From: Medicago truncatula
Taxonomy: Eukaryota > Streptophyta > Magnoliopsida > Fabales > Fabaceae
DNA length: 64,000 bases
NCBI RefSeq assembly: GCF_003473485.1
Contig: NC_053048.1
Location: 48,543,755-48,607,754 of the forward strand
Direction: 5' to 3'
A model generated the notes under the pieces. That model was not told the DNA's origin. It did no database searches and was given only the letters and a program-made list of their open reading frames with translations. A program made the position numbers and the translations under genes. Position 1 is the stretch's first letter, and every line of letters starts with the position of its first letter. Positions 1 through 12,436 of this stretch are shown here, piece after piece.

Positions 1-3000
1 AAGTGGCTGAACAATCAAATTGGACTTTCAATTTTCAAACGATTGTGTGTATGGAAGGTAAATACATCGTTTTTCCACCCTCGATTGTCCGCATAACCTC
101 TCTTGATGATGATGTTGGTAATAAAGTCACTGGTGAACATGGCTTGCAAGAAGTAACACGAAATTATTTTGTAAATATTTTTCAACAACAGAATAGTGAT
201 TTTTCTTCTGTCATAGATGTTATTAATCCGTCTATCTCTGTTCATGATAATGATCTACTTACGGCACCATTTACTAAGGCCGAGTTTCGTGTTGCTATTT
301 TCTCTATACACCCGGATAAATGCTCCGGCCCTGATGGATATAGTCCGGGTTTTTACCAACAATTTTGGAATTTATGCAGCGATGACATCTTCAAGGAATG
401 TTGTGGTTGGTCAGATGCAGGACAATTTCCACCTGATTTAAATATTACTAACATTGCACTTATTCCTAAAGGTTCCACGCAGGTTAGTATGAAAGATTGG
501 CGGCCAATAGCACTATGCAATGTGTTATATAAAATTATATCTAAAGTGTTAGCAAACAGGTTGAAGAATGTTTTGTCCCAGTGTATCTCTGATAACCAGT
601 CTGCGTTTGTTCCCGGTCGCTCCATTCTAGATAATGATATGGTAGCAATTGAAGTTCTCCATTTCATGAAAGCCAAGACGCCCGGGGAGGATAGGTATGT
701 TGCTTTAAAACTTGACATTAGCAAAGCCTATGATCGTATGAATTGGAATTATTTAATGGTTGTCTTAAATAAAATGGATTTTTATCACTGTTGGATTCAG
801 TGGATGCGTATGTGTGTAGAGTCAGTTGTTTACACTGCACTTGTTAATGGTGAGCAGGTTGACCCTATTATCCCAGGGCGTGGTCTCCGACAAGGGGATC
901 CTCTTTGCCCCCTATTTGTTTATTATTTGTGCAGAGGGCTTATCAGCGCTTATCAGAGATGCCGAGAGGAGAGGTGTTCTTACGGGAACAAAGGTTTGTC
1001 GCCAAGCACCTACTGTTTCCCATCTTTTGTTCGCTGATGACTGTTTTCTATTTTTTAAAGCTACTGAGGAGCATGCACATGTAATGAAAAATATATTACC
1101 CACTTACGAGTTAGCCTCGGGTCAAGCGATCAGCTTGCCAAAATCAGAGATCTATTGCAGCCGCAATGCCCCTAGCGAACTTAAAATTACTATCACTGAC
1201 ATTCTTGGTGTTCAAATTGTTTTGGGTACAGGTAAATATCTGGGCCTACCTTCTATGATAGGCCGAGACCGCAAAGCTACGTTTGCATATATTAAGGATC
1301 GCGTTTGGCAGAAAATTAATTACTGGAGTGGTAAGTGTCTTTCGAAAGCGGGTCGCGAGGTAATGATCAAATCTGTTTTGCAATCTATCCCCACTTATGT
1401 AATGAGTATTTTTCAGCTACCTAGTACTTTGGTTGACTCCATCGAAAAGATGATGAACTCTTTTTGATGGGGACATGGCAAAACGACGCAACGAGGGATA
1501 CATTGGATGAATTGGGAGAAGCTGTCGGCATAAAAAATTCATGGAGGTATGGGTTTCAAGGACCTCTCTACTTTTAATTTAGCTATGTTGGGGAAACAGG
1601 GATGGAAATTTATTACCGAACCGGATTCTCTTGTTGCTCGAATTTTCAAAGCTCGATATTTCCCGTCTAGTTCCTACCTCACGGCTACTGTTGGACATAA
1701 CCTGAGCTATGTCTGGCGCAGTATCATGCGCACAAGATTTATAGTGCGTGGGGGAGCACGGAGCATAGGTTCAGGTGCTTCCATTCCCATTCTCAACGAA
1801 CCTTGGCTGTCTAATGGGGAGTTCATTAGTAGTGATATCCCAGGTGCTCACTTTGTTCATAATTTTACTATTAATAGTTGGGTAAATACCTCTTTTCATC
1901 CCTGTAATATTAGCGAATTTCGGTTTTAGTCCATATAAAAAAAAATATTTAGATTTTGTCCCTGTAATTTCAGATTCTTCCACATTTGATCCCTCATTCC
2001 ACCACGTTAGCAGAATCTGCATACATGGCACGTAAAATGAGGGATCAAAAGTGGAGGAATCTGAAATTACAGGGACCAAAAGTGGGAGGAATCTGAAATT
2101 ACAAGGACGTAATTGATGCAGATTTTGCTGACGTGATGAAAGGAGGGACCAAAAGTGGAAGAATCTGAAATTACAGGGACAAAATCTAAATCTTTTTATT
2201 TACAGGGACTAAAACCGGAATTCGCTAATATTACAGGGACAAAAAGAGGTATTTACCCTTAATAGTTTGATGAATTTACATCATAAAAGCTGGAACGAGC
2301 AGGTGGTTAGACAGGTATTCAACGTGGATATTGCAGATAAAATACTTCATACGCCACTTATTTCTCAGGTTGAGGAAGACAGAATTATTTGGAAAGCAGA
2401 AAGGCACAGACGCTACTCTGTACGTAGTGCTTACAAGTTGTGTGTAACACAATTAATTGATTCTTCCTATTTATGGTGTCCGGGGTATTGGTCTGGTATT
2501 TGGAACCTTAAAGTTCCACCGAAGGTTAAGAGTTTAATTTGGCGTATGTGTCGAGGATGTTTACCTACTCGTGTCCGTCTGTTGGATAAAGGTGTCGTTT
2601 GTCCCACTAACTGTTCTAGCTGTGACTCTACTCATGAGGATCGTTTGCATGTTTTTTTCGATTGTCCTTTTGCTTTACAGGTGTGGAATAGGACCGACCT
2701 TTGGAGCTCGGTGCAACACGCCTTCACTCATACTACTTCAGCTACATACGCTATTTTCTCTCTTTTGGAGAATTTGTCTGCTGAGTTATCGCAACGTCTG
2801 GCAACTGTCATGTGGAGCTTATGGAAACACTGCAATCTTAGAGTTTGGGACGATGTTACAAAAACAAGTGATGTGGTTGTAGAGCGTGCCAGGAACATGA
2901 TTACAGATTGGCAATAGGCGAATGCTCCAGATGCCCTTGCATCCACTTCGCCTCCTCAGCATGTAATGGCTGCGCATATGAGGGCCTCCTCCTCACACCA

Positions 3001-3519
3001 ACACACCAAAATATTGTGGCAGCCCCTACATCAGGTAGATATAAATGTAATATCGACGCGTCGTTTTCTTCTCACCATAATCGCACAGATATTGACATTT
3101 GTATTCGCGACTCGGAAGGTAGTTTTGTACTGGCTAAGACTATTACATCTCCTTGTATTGTTTCTGTGGATGTTGGAGAAGCTTTAGGGTTGCACTCTGC
3201 TTTGCAATGGTTGAGTGATATGCAGCTGGATAATGTGGACTTTGCAACAGATTCTAAAGTAACAGTTGATGTCTTCCTTTCTACACGGAACAACCTGTCT
3301 GAATTTGGTTCTATTATTTCTTCCTGTCGTTCTTTGTTTCGTAATTTATTTTCTAACTCTAGGGTGGAGTTTGTTAGGCGGCAAGCCAAAGCGGTTGTTC
3401 ATGCTCTTGCACGAGAGGCCACATCTTTAGCTAGTCCCGCTGTTTATTATGATATACCCAATTGTATTGAAACTATTATGATGAGTGAAATGCTATAAGC
3501 ACGTTTCCTTAAAAAAAAA
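1..3519 (+). mobile_element. L1-type LINE, 5' end outside window, decayed, interrupted by a MITE
   Basis: Non-LTR retrotransposon with the order typical of plant L1 elements: reverse transcriptase (about 3-1465), zinc-finger RVT region (about 2380-2700) and a C-terminal RNase H domain (about 3040-3440), ending in a short A run at 3511-3519. RT landmarks are KCSGPDG, DWRPIALCN, SAFVPGRSI, KLDISKAYDR, GLRQGDPL and the catalytic FADD near 1032-1043. RNase H shows CNIDASF and an ATDSK motif. The reading frame is broken: an extra base shifts frame near 908, in-frame stops lie at 1465-1467, about 1531 and 2915-2917, and one base is missing in a C run near 3027. A 379-bp MITE splits the region between RT and zinc finger. 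The 5' end, including any endonuclease, is outside the window, so the target duplication cannot be checked. Clearly inactive. Confidence 0.92.
1880..2258. mobile_element. Non-autonomous MULE-like MITE (379 bp) inside the LINE
   Basis: Terminal inverted repeats begin GGGTAAATACC (1880-1890) and end GGTATTTACCC. The inverted similarity runs through most of the element, including repeats of the type GTCCCTGTAAT/ATTACAGGGAC, so the whole element can fold back. It is bordered by an exact 9-bp direct repeat TTAATAGTT at 1871-1879 and 2259-2267, which is the target duplication size usual for Mutator-like elements. The LINE coding frame resumes directly after it, so the insertion is younger than the LINE. 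No coding capacity. Confidence 0.88.
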
Positions 3520-5730
3520 TACGACTAAACATGGACTCTCTCCAATTTAATTTATTGTAATAATCATAAACTAATTTCATAATTAGTCCATTTCTAATTT
3601 TACTCTTATTTTCTAGTAAAAAAAGTCGTTCTTATTTTAATACATTTACCTTTTCTTAGAAAAAATAAAGTATTTATTTATTAACTATCACTTAAAATAT
3701 GCAATTGTATTTTTTTTCTTCTTTCGACTATTGCATGAATGAAGAGGAATGTACGGACGAAATGACAATACATTAAAAACATACATAGACAGAGAAATTG
3801 AAATTCAAACATTTCTTATAGTTTCTGACCTAGCAATTTTGATATTTTTATCGGTGTAATTTGACCTCTCAACAATTAACATTGTTATTTTCATAAAAAA
3901 TAAAAACCAGTTAAGTCAACTTTATCATCTAAATTATTCTCTGAAGAGTACTCCTTGATCCCTCACTTAATTTGCATCTTTGTGCCAGCTAAGCATGGCG
4001 TGGAAATATTTGACCCATCTTAAACAAATAGGATTGAATTATTGGTAGGTATTACAGACCATAACAAAGTACCAATACTTCCAAATGATTAAGTCAATTG
4101 CAATAAAATATTTTGAGTACGAGAACATGCCATGCCACATCAGAAATTAGTATTATAATTTTACGTAATAGTACGTTGTATGAACTATCTAAAGCATTAA
4201 CAATTTTATTTTATTTTTTTATAAATAATCTGAAATACTAACATGATGACTTTGATATTATAGTTTTTTATTAATATAATATGTAGAATAAGTTAAAGTC
4301 AACTGGTCTAGCAAAAGATCTGCATGTGGTATTTTTTTTTTTTTTTGAAATGGTGTATCATGTGGTTATGATTAAATTACTTAGTCAAGTCAATTTGGCA
4401 TGTACGTACCAATCTCTTCAAGGTCAAAGACAAAGGTACATGTCGTTACTTCATGGATTTTCATTTTAGAAAGACATGCATCGTTGCCTTAAAATGTCAC
4501 TTCCTAGTTCATACCGGTGTTTTTGAAGTTTGTACTTGGACTTTCAAAGTACGATGGAGTCGTTACTCTTGTTTCACATTTCAATTTTTTTTTTGTATTC
4601 TTTATTTGTTGTTTCAATTTTTTTACTACTCTTTATTTCCGAGGCAAGTAATAGGGAGATGTTGACTTTGTTTGACTCATTCTCTGCTTATTTATGTGAA
4701 TTGAGTTTCAAAGCAGATCTTATAGTACAACAAGCGTTTATGGTGATACTTATCGATCATTCATCAACGAGATTTTTATATTGGCAGCGAGAGTTAATAC
4801 TGCGAGTGAATCAACTCTTTACTAACTGAGCAAACCTTCATTGATAACGTTTTTTTATTAATACTTTGAAAATTGAGTTGATAAATCCACTTTGAAAATT
4901 GAGTTAATACTTTAATGGTGAAATTTATTGATCTAAAAGTGAAACTAGTTTATGCATGATGTAAGAGTTGTCTAACTTGCGTATCATAGAAATTAGAATT
5001 GACTGTTTTTATAACATATACATGGCCTTTGCAAAAAAATGGTGATATAAAAATAGACCCTCGTCGTTATAATTTTTGTAAAATTGTGGATTTTGTAAAA
5101 ATAAAATTTTAAAATTGACATAAAGAATTGGATTATTATTAGATCTAGTCCATATGGAGAAAGTTCACAACTGTACGAGGAACTTTCCTCAATCCAAACT
5201 CTGTTGAGACCTCTACAAGAGCGTATTAGGCCAAGTTATGAGCAACATTGTTCTCTTTTTTACATATTTGTCGGAACAAACATTCCCTAAAACGACATTG
5301 TTTATTTTTTATACCTAAAATGATGTTTCTTTGATAAGATACAGGGATGTTTTTCTTTCATTCAAAACCCTAACCAATGTTTTACAATCAGAGCATATTA
5401 TATGCAGTGAGGTTCATATTGTTGCAGCACAACTCCTAATCCCCATGTACCAACTTGATTAAGATTAGCATCACATTTATTTTGATATTTCTTGAGCTGG
5501 GTTTGAGCCATGCAATCCTATTTTGGTTTCTACCGGAACCGTTAATTAGTTGTTCTAGCATCCGTTATCTTTTATATGCAAAATTCAACTAGGTATGACT
5601 TGAAGAAGCTAATTAGTTGTTCTTACAAATAAAGCTAATTTTTCACTTGAAGAAGCATGAGCATGATACATTGTCTCCCTTGATCACTTCAATATCTAAT
5701 ATCTAAACTCTTAATTAATTTACGTACTAA
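3520..5730. other. AT-rich intergenic region, no gene seen
   Basis: Short open frames (for example 4453-4829) resemble nothing recognisable and consist mostly of AT-rich or T-rich tracts. A short direct repeat, ACTTTGAAAATTGAGTT, occurs twice around 4863-4908. The 3' UTR of the dioxygenase gene on the minus strand probably lies in the last few hundred bases. Confidence 0.5.
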
Positions 5731-8695
5731 TTATGTGTATGGTAATTTTCTGGACTCTAGGAAATCCTTTTTCTTGGTTTCTCTTGTAGACACATACGCA
5801 AGAAAGCTAGCAAAATCTGTGTCCATGTAACGCTTTGGATTCTCTTCATCAATGAGTTTTGGTGACGGTCTCACAGTGCAGTCAAAAGGAAGGCTATGCA
5901 GAGAAGCCACTGATACTCTGCTCTTAGCTTTATTCACCAGAACCCTATGTAATACACTCTTGTATTTTCCGTTGCTAAATATCTGATAAATAACGACCAT
6001 CACAAAAAAAAAAAAAAAAAAAAAAAGTTTAAAAGTTACTAACAGTGTAAAATTCTTTTATAGAGCCACTCGAATGATTCAATTCTTAGATATTTATTGA
6101 AATATTTTTAAAATAAATAGTATATATTACCTCTAAATGATCACCAATATTGACAACGAAAGCATTGGGAATAGGTTGAACAGTGAGCCATTTGTCTTGA
6201 TATTGGATTTGCAAACCCTCCACTTCATCTTGGAGGAGAAGTGTGAGGAAGCCATAATCAGAGTGAGGGTGCATTCCAAGTGTTAGGTCTGGTTCAGGGC
6301 ATGGTGGGTAAAAATTGGTTACCAACATCTGGCTCCCATTGTCCAATTCTTTCATAATATTATTATTATTATTATTGTTGTCATTTTCTTTGGCCTCCTC
6401 TTCCATAATTCCTAAACTTTCTAGGATGGCTTCCATTATTGTCAAGAACAAATGTTTGGTTTTTTCTGCATAGCTGGCCACCACTTCCCTGTTTAAAATA
6501 ATAGTAACAAAGTTAAAAAGATGCACTCACATGATAAGTTTGTAATTAGTGAAAATCTAAAAGAGTGCATAGATAAATTAGTCTTTAAAATTGTAGACAT
6601 CAATTAAAAGTAATTTTGGCATTCTTTATGAATTGACAAATACATCATTAAAATTGTAAAGAATTAGGTAGCGACTATAACGTGACACTTGCCTAAAAAA
6701 AGACTATGGCGTGACACATTAATTGAATATATAATTTTTTTATTTGATTCTCACATCCACACCATCATACAATAACTAATTTGTATATAAATTAGTCCAC
6801 GAGCAATTGTATTTACCCAAAAATTTGTCTTAAACATGACCTAAGTTTCATAGATAAACAAGTCTCTAATAAATTAACACTAATATGATGACATCAACTT
6901 ATAGCATGACATGTCTAGTTAATGAACTACACACCCTTTAACGTTTAAAATTAATAAAGTAACAATTTTAAATGATGATTTACAATTTTAGGAAAATATA
7001 TGTCAATTTGCAAAAATATTGAACTATTTTGATCAATCTATGGAATTTTGAGGATCAATTTGTCTATTTATCTGTTACTATTTTAATATTTTTTGTCATT
7101 TTTAATCTTGTCATGAATTTATCATAACAAAAGTTTGTCTACTATAAGACAACCCCAATGGGACCCATTGATGAATTTGCTTTGATTAATTAATAGATAT
7201 GTTCCAAATCAATAAAATAATAATATGAATTAAGGTGAGCTGAGTTAGATAAAACAATATAGGAATCTATTGTTAGATAAATCCGACTTTGTAGTGTCGT
7301 ATGTTTAGAGGTAGGCAAATAAGGTTGCTCATAGTATTGCTAGAGCGTCCTTATCCAATCTCAACCCCCATATTTTTTATAATGTACCATCTACTTTGTA
7401 CCCTTGATTATGAATGAAATGCATTAATCTTGCTCGAACAAAAAATATTAAGGCTCAGTTGTAATCACAACACTTACTGAAAGTCCAATGGAGAGGCAGG
7501 CCAATGAGGGACGAAATCAGGCAAAGGATTACAAATGAGTTTCAAGAAATCTCTCCAACAGAACACGGAGTCTTTTGTTTGACTGAAACTGGTCCCATAT
7601 CTAACAGCTGCTCTCATATCAGTTGTCATATACTTAGCTCTCTCCTCCAATGGAAGATCGAAGAACCTTCCTGCAACATCTATGCTGCTCCTCGTTATAT
7701 CATCTGATATGTTGTGATTTACTAGCTGCATCAATCCAAGTCCCAAGACAATAACATCCAATTTAGATCATATTGAAAATATGTTTTTTTTTTTTTGTAT
7801 AGCTTATTGCAAAAACAAAATCTCACGTAGATTAAAGATAAAATAGCTCAACATGCATTAGGCATCATATGCTATATTTTTTTATTTTAAAAAAAATAAA
7901 TTATGTCCCATCTATTCAATTTATTGTTAGACTAATAAATTAGAAAGAAAAAAAAAATTGAATTATTAGTCACATAATTAAATACGAATTTGTATTATTT
8001 TATTTCTCATCTTTGCCTCAAAATGAAATTTTTCTAAGAACCAAGATCCACATTGGACAACATAAAGACAAGTGATGGATTTAGGTTTGTGTGCAGTCAC
8101 AATCTCATTGCTACAATAACGACCTTTGGAATCAAAATCTATATTAAAATTTGGATCATTAAATCTTGTTCGGACTAATGCCGATGTATGAAATTGCGAC
8201 AACACACAATCCAAATCCACAAGGGATATAGTATTTGATTCTTGTTAGGGTAAGAAAAAGTTGAATTTCAGTTGAAGACATCAAAGTCCTGTTAATAGAA
8301 AAGACAATGAGAGATATAATATAATATGCTATCATTTTCATTGACACCTCAGACATTATAGTTTAAACATTATTTGTGACAGTTGTTTACCAATTTCCTA
8401 CCTGGAAAAATCCATATTGTTCACAAGCATTGGCTAGAGACTCAAGAGCTTGTAGCCTATTTGGACCAATAAGATCAGTGAAATCAATTATGGGTAGCTG
8501 AAGATTTTCTTTAGCAACATTTGAATCATCATCCATACTCTTTGTGGGTCTTTCTGAAGCTGGAAACATATACTTCTTTGGTACCTTGTGAAGATAACCT
8601 TTCTCATACAAATGCTTCACTCCTTTATGATATTCACTTTCTATTGCATGACAATCCTCACTCCTTTCATCATTCATTGCCATTGCAGGAGACAT
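5731..8695 (-). CDS. 2-oxoglutarate/Fe(II)-dependent dioxygenase, four coding exons, 383 aa
   Basis: Non-haem iron oxidase expected to couple 2-oxoglutarate decarboxylation to oxidation of an unidentified small molecule in the cytosol. Exons: 8402-8695, 7478-7725, 6131-6488, 5731-5982; all introns are GT-AG and the phases join cleanly. The N-terminal DIOX_N region carries LPIIDFTDL and EQYGFFQ. The catalytic core carries YPPCPEPDL, the iron ligands H256 and D258 (in HPHSDYG) and H312 (LHRVLVN), and the 2-oxoglutarate-binding R322/S324 (RVS). RYGTSF and CWRDFLKL fit the clade annotated as 2-ODD 19-like or hyoscyamine 6-dioxygenase-like rather than flavonoid enzymes; the substrate cannot be told. 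I chose the ATG at 8693-8695 because a splice acceptor (TTTCACAG) sits just before it. A run of seven Asn (about residues 218-224), encoded by an AAT repeat, lies in a variable loop. Looks intact. Confidence 0.9.
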
Positions 8696-9080
8696 GAGTA
8701 AACTGTGAAAGTAAATTATATCAAAAGTAGTAAATACCATAGGTAATCTTGCAAGAATGTGAAGAAAAAATAAACTATATGTGAAATTTTGTGACATGTA
8801 ATAATGTTAAGAGTTTCAAATTGAATGAATATAACATGAACATGTGTTTATATATGGATCAATCTCCTTAGTTGGACCCTAACTTTGACTATAAGAAGAA
8901 AGTTATGCAATTCTACTTTAACTTAGTGCATGTATGTATAAAGAATGTTAATATGCTATATGAATTAAGATTTTTCCAAGTTAACTAACTACCTTACCTT
9001 AGGTTGAGAAATATATGAATGGTTCAAAATGGGGCTTAGAAAGTTGGAAATTGAGAAAGAAGGTTGGTTAATGAATGTTA
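8696..9080 (-). other. Probable 5' leader of the dioxygenase gene with a 5'-UTR intron
   Basis: On the minus strand a good donor (CTAAG/GTAAGG, intron starting at 8997) and acceptor (TTTCACAG, ending at 8703) flank a 295-bp intron lying entirely upstream of the ATG at 8695. A TATA box sits at 9103-9110. The leader would then be about 8998-9077 joined to 8696-8702. This is inferred from splice signals only; an unspliced reading would extend the protein with residues unlike the family. Confidence 0.55.
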
Positions 9081-9102
9081 ACGTTATGTTGAATTTGACG
9101 TG

Positions 9103-9110
9103 TATTTATA
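9103..9110 (-). promoter_or_regulatory. TATA box of the dioxygenase gene
   Basis: TATAAATA on the minus strand, about 25-30 bp upstream of a plausible transcription start near 9075-9080 and upstream of the inferred 5'-UTR donor at 8997. Assigned from motif and position only. Confidence 0.5.
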
Positions 9111-9119
9111 GTAAAGGGT

Positions 9120-12100
9120 AGAAGGAAAAGTGGGGCAGGGAAAAAGTTGCAAGTTTTGAAAAAACCACTTTGAGGTTTCTAAAACCGTAGAAGACTGATT
9201 CTATTCTATTCATTTTGAAGTCCAATTTTTTTAACAGAATAAAACCGTTGACAAAAGTTCAGTCAGACCACGAGATCCATTACACAAAGACTGCATCCAT
9301 CTCCTCTCTTTTCATCACTCTAAAATTTCTAATAAGTTGATTGTCTCTTTCTTTAGCTATACCCTACTCTCTCTATCACTTTCTAGTTTTCTTACAATTA
9401 TTTTTATTTTAATTTGTTTTCTTTTTCATGTTATTTAATTGTACTTTTTTTATTTATAAAATGTTCTTACAACATTAATTACTTTTTAATTTATAAAATA
9501 GTATTTAATTGCAGAAAACTATATATAGGCATAGCTGACTTTTGGACGTCCATATAGATATATATTACTGCTCCTTTCCTACTGATCAATTTAACTTATT
9601 TTACGCAAACAGAAAAATGAAATAATTAACGAAAAACACAACTATAACATGTTACTTTGGGACATAAATAGATAGAAATAGTTGTTTGTCCCCGTGAACC
9701 TAGCTGCATAATATATCCGGTGATCAGAGTTCGAACTTCAAACATCCCTAAAGTGAATTCTTAACTACTAGACTATTTGACAAAAAAATAGTTGTTTATC
9801 TTCTTTTTTTTTGGTTACAAAATAGTTGTTTATCTTGGTCACAACACTATTTAAATCATTGTTGATTTTATTATTCTCAAGATGAAGGTCGTTGTGGGTC
9901 ATGTCAGAATATAATATATGATAGTGTTACTATATATATTAATGTGCTCCACTTCGACCTTCATCCATTTTAACGGTGGATGTTGAATTTGGATCTTTTG
10001 AATTGTGAAAAAATTATGTGGATAATAATCATTAAAATATATTATATTCTACAACTTATAAAAATAACAAGTGAGATCCAATGCAATTTAACTAAGATCA
10101 TTCAAATAACTCTCTTAAAATTTTTTATTCAAGTTCGTCGATGCTAGGGTTGGTCAAAGTAGGAGACCACTAAAGCCCTTACCTTATGTCTCCTTACGAA
10201 TATATTGCACCCCATTGCTGAACTATTGTTACACCTCTTTGGTTGTAAACTAATAATTGAACCATTATTGTGGACAAAAAATACGAATAAGAAAAAATAG
10301 ATCAACATTGCCCGTATATTTACGTTGGCTTTGTTTATCATTTGGATCAATTATTTACGTATTTAGCTATCAAGTCTATTTATAAAAAAATAAAATTAAC
10401 TTGAAGTATAATTTTATTTAATTACTTGCCTATAATAGCAATACAAACTTTAAGGAAAATTAAGCATCGATCACAGTCCCATGTTCCACTTCCACCTTGA
10501 AGTTCACAGGGCTTTGCGTACATTGTTTCCCTGTCATAACATTTGTATATTTGGGGGTGGAGGTATTCTTACCTCTTCAGAGGCTCGAGTCCCTGCTAGC
10601 TTTTTTAAAATCTAATATGTTTTTTGAATTGCAAAATGAAAATATTGAATTAATTTGGAATGCAAGTCAACATATTTTTCATGTACTATTTAGTTAACAA
10701 GTTTGAATAGCCAAAAAGTCTTCTTCTTTAATACAATTAATTTTTTTAGAACCCCCTAAATCAACCCTAGCTCCCTCCTCTACACAATTGTGTGTATCTA
10801 TACAAGAACATTTTACTTATAATTTATTGATCCAACTGCTAAGAAACTCATACTCTTTAAATAAATCGTATGGAGAAAATTGGGTTCCAACTTCCAGAGA
10901 GAATACATGTTATCTGCTCCATAAATTCTTGTTATCGCTGAAAATTCATATGTGTGGAGAAATTTTAGCTGAAAGAGGAGAATTTACACCGCATGCTTCA
11001 CAAATTTTTCGACGAAAATTGATCACCATCACTAACAACGGTAGAAACTTTATACCTATAATATAATACGGTGATAAAAAAAAAATACAAAACCTTTATT
11101 TATTCCTGTTTGCTAAGTATATGTATATAGCAGCCTATTTATGCTCCTTTTGTTCTGGTAACTTGGTTAATGTTTGAATTCAATCACCTTCTAGTTCTAT
11201 AGTTACCATTTTTGATGGCTGTTAGTGCCTTCTAGAATTATTTAGTTATCGAAAAGACAAGTGTATCTCGTGTTCATTTATTTACTTTCCACGTCATCAT
11301 GCTAAAACATTTATTTAGTGGCTATGTGCATGTTTTGTAGTTGTGGCAATATTTTAATTAGCAGGATACATATGCTCTCGATGGATCAATTTGTATACTT
11401 TGATTCCTTTAATTTAATTTGTTCATTGCTCCTACTTTTGTTTGAATGGTCTCTCGAATGTGATACATGTCAAATCTTCTAGGTGGTTTATTAACTTTAC
11501 TCGTTTTCTTTTGTCCTCTGAGTGATTCCTTTGTAATATTATTGTTCTTATTAATTTGCTGCATAGTTTGCACTTTTTCTTTTATAATGACGGTTTCTAA
11601 TGCCTCAAAAAAAAAAAAAAATCGTCATTATATACCTCAAAAAAAAAATGCCTTACATTAGACTGCTTCGAAGAGCATGATATCGAAAGGAAAAAAACAG
11701 TTCAATATATGTTTAAAAATAAGAATAAAAACGAGGGTAAGATGTACATATATGATTATGGACTATTCTTGCCAAGGTATGAACTAGCACATTTGTTTTT
11801 TCTAAAAAATTCAACATGACGGTGTTCAAAAGAAAGACTAAGACCAAATTAGGGAGAAATTAACAGGTTTTATGGATCCTTGGAGGCATGGACCATGGTT
11901 GAACTTGGACTAGATGATACTCCTCTCATTCCCATGGCCTTTCTATTCTTTTAAAGAGAGTACAATGAAAGAAATAAAGTTTATCGATTAGATTTGTTAA
12001 GATTCATTGCCATGGCTCAAAACCTAGTTCTATAAATACTTTTTAGCATCGTAGATATATATGTTTTCAAATAATGTAAAACATTCATTGCCATAATTAG

Positions 12101-12436
12101 TTTTGATGATTGACAAGCTTCAGTAGTAACTTGTCCCACCTCACGTTAATTTTGTATCGGGAGCCAATAATTGTTATGTCACCCAATCACATGTCAAATA
12201 ATTTTCACACATGGATTCAAGATTCTGCACAAAGCCAATAATCTAAGCCACTATGCATCACGTCACGATGAACCTATCGCATCTAACAATTAAATAATAT
12301 CATATATAGCAAAGAGATTCATTCATTCATATTGAACTTACAAGCCAACATCACGCACGAGTCCAACTCCTAAACTAAGAACAATAATATAACGCAATAT
12401 ATATGCAATTTACAAATGTTTTTACTTGGGAGAATG
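9120..12436. other. Intergenic region, no gene seen
   Basis: About 3.3 kb without a recognisable coding region; open frames at 10144-10350, 10497-10697, 10788-11066 and 11467-11661 are short and resemble nothing known. A tRNA-like B-box sequence (GTTCGAACTTC, about 9730) sits in a SINE-like stretch at 9695-9785. An imperfect hairpin lies at 9881-9965. A short inverted pair TATAATGACG/CGTCATTATA (11583-11592 and 11623-11632) flanks an A run. The 3' UTR of the transporter gene probably occupies the right edge. Confidence 0.5.
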
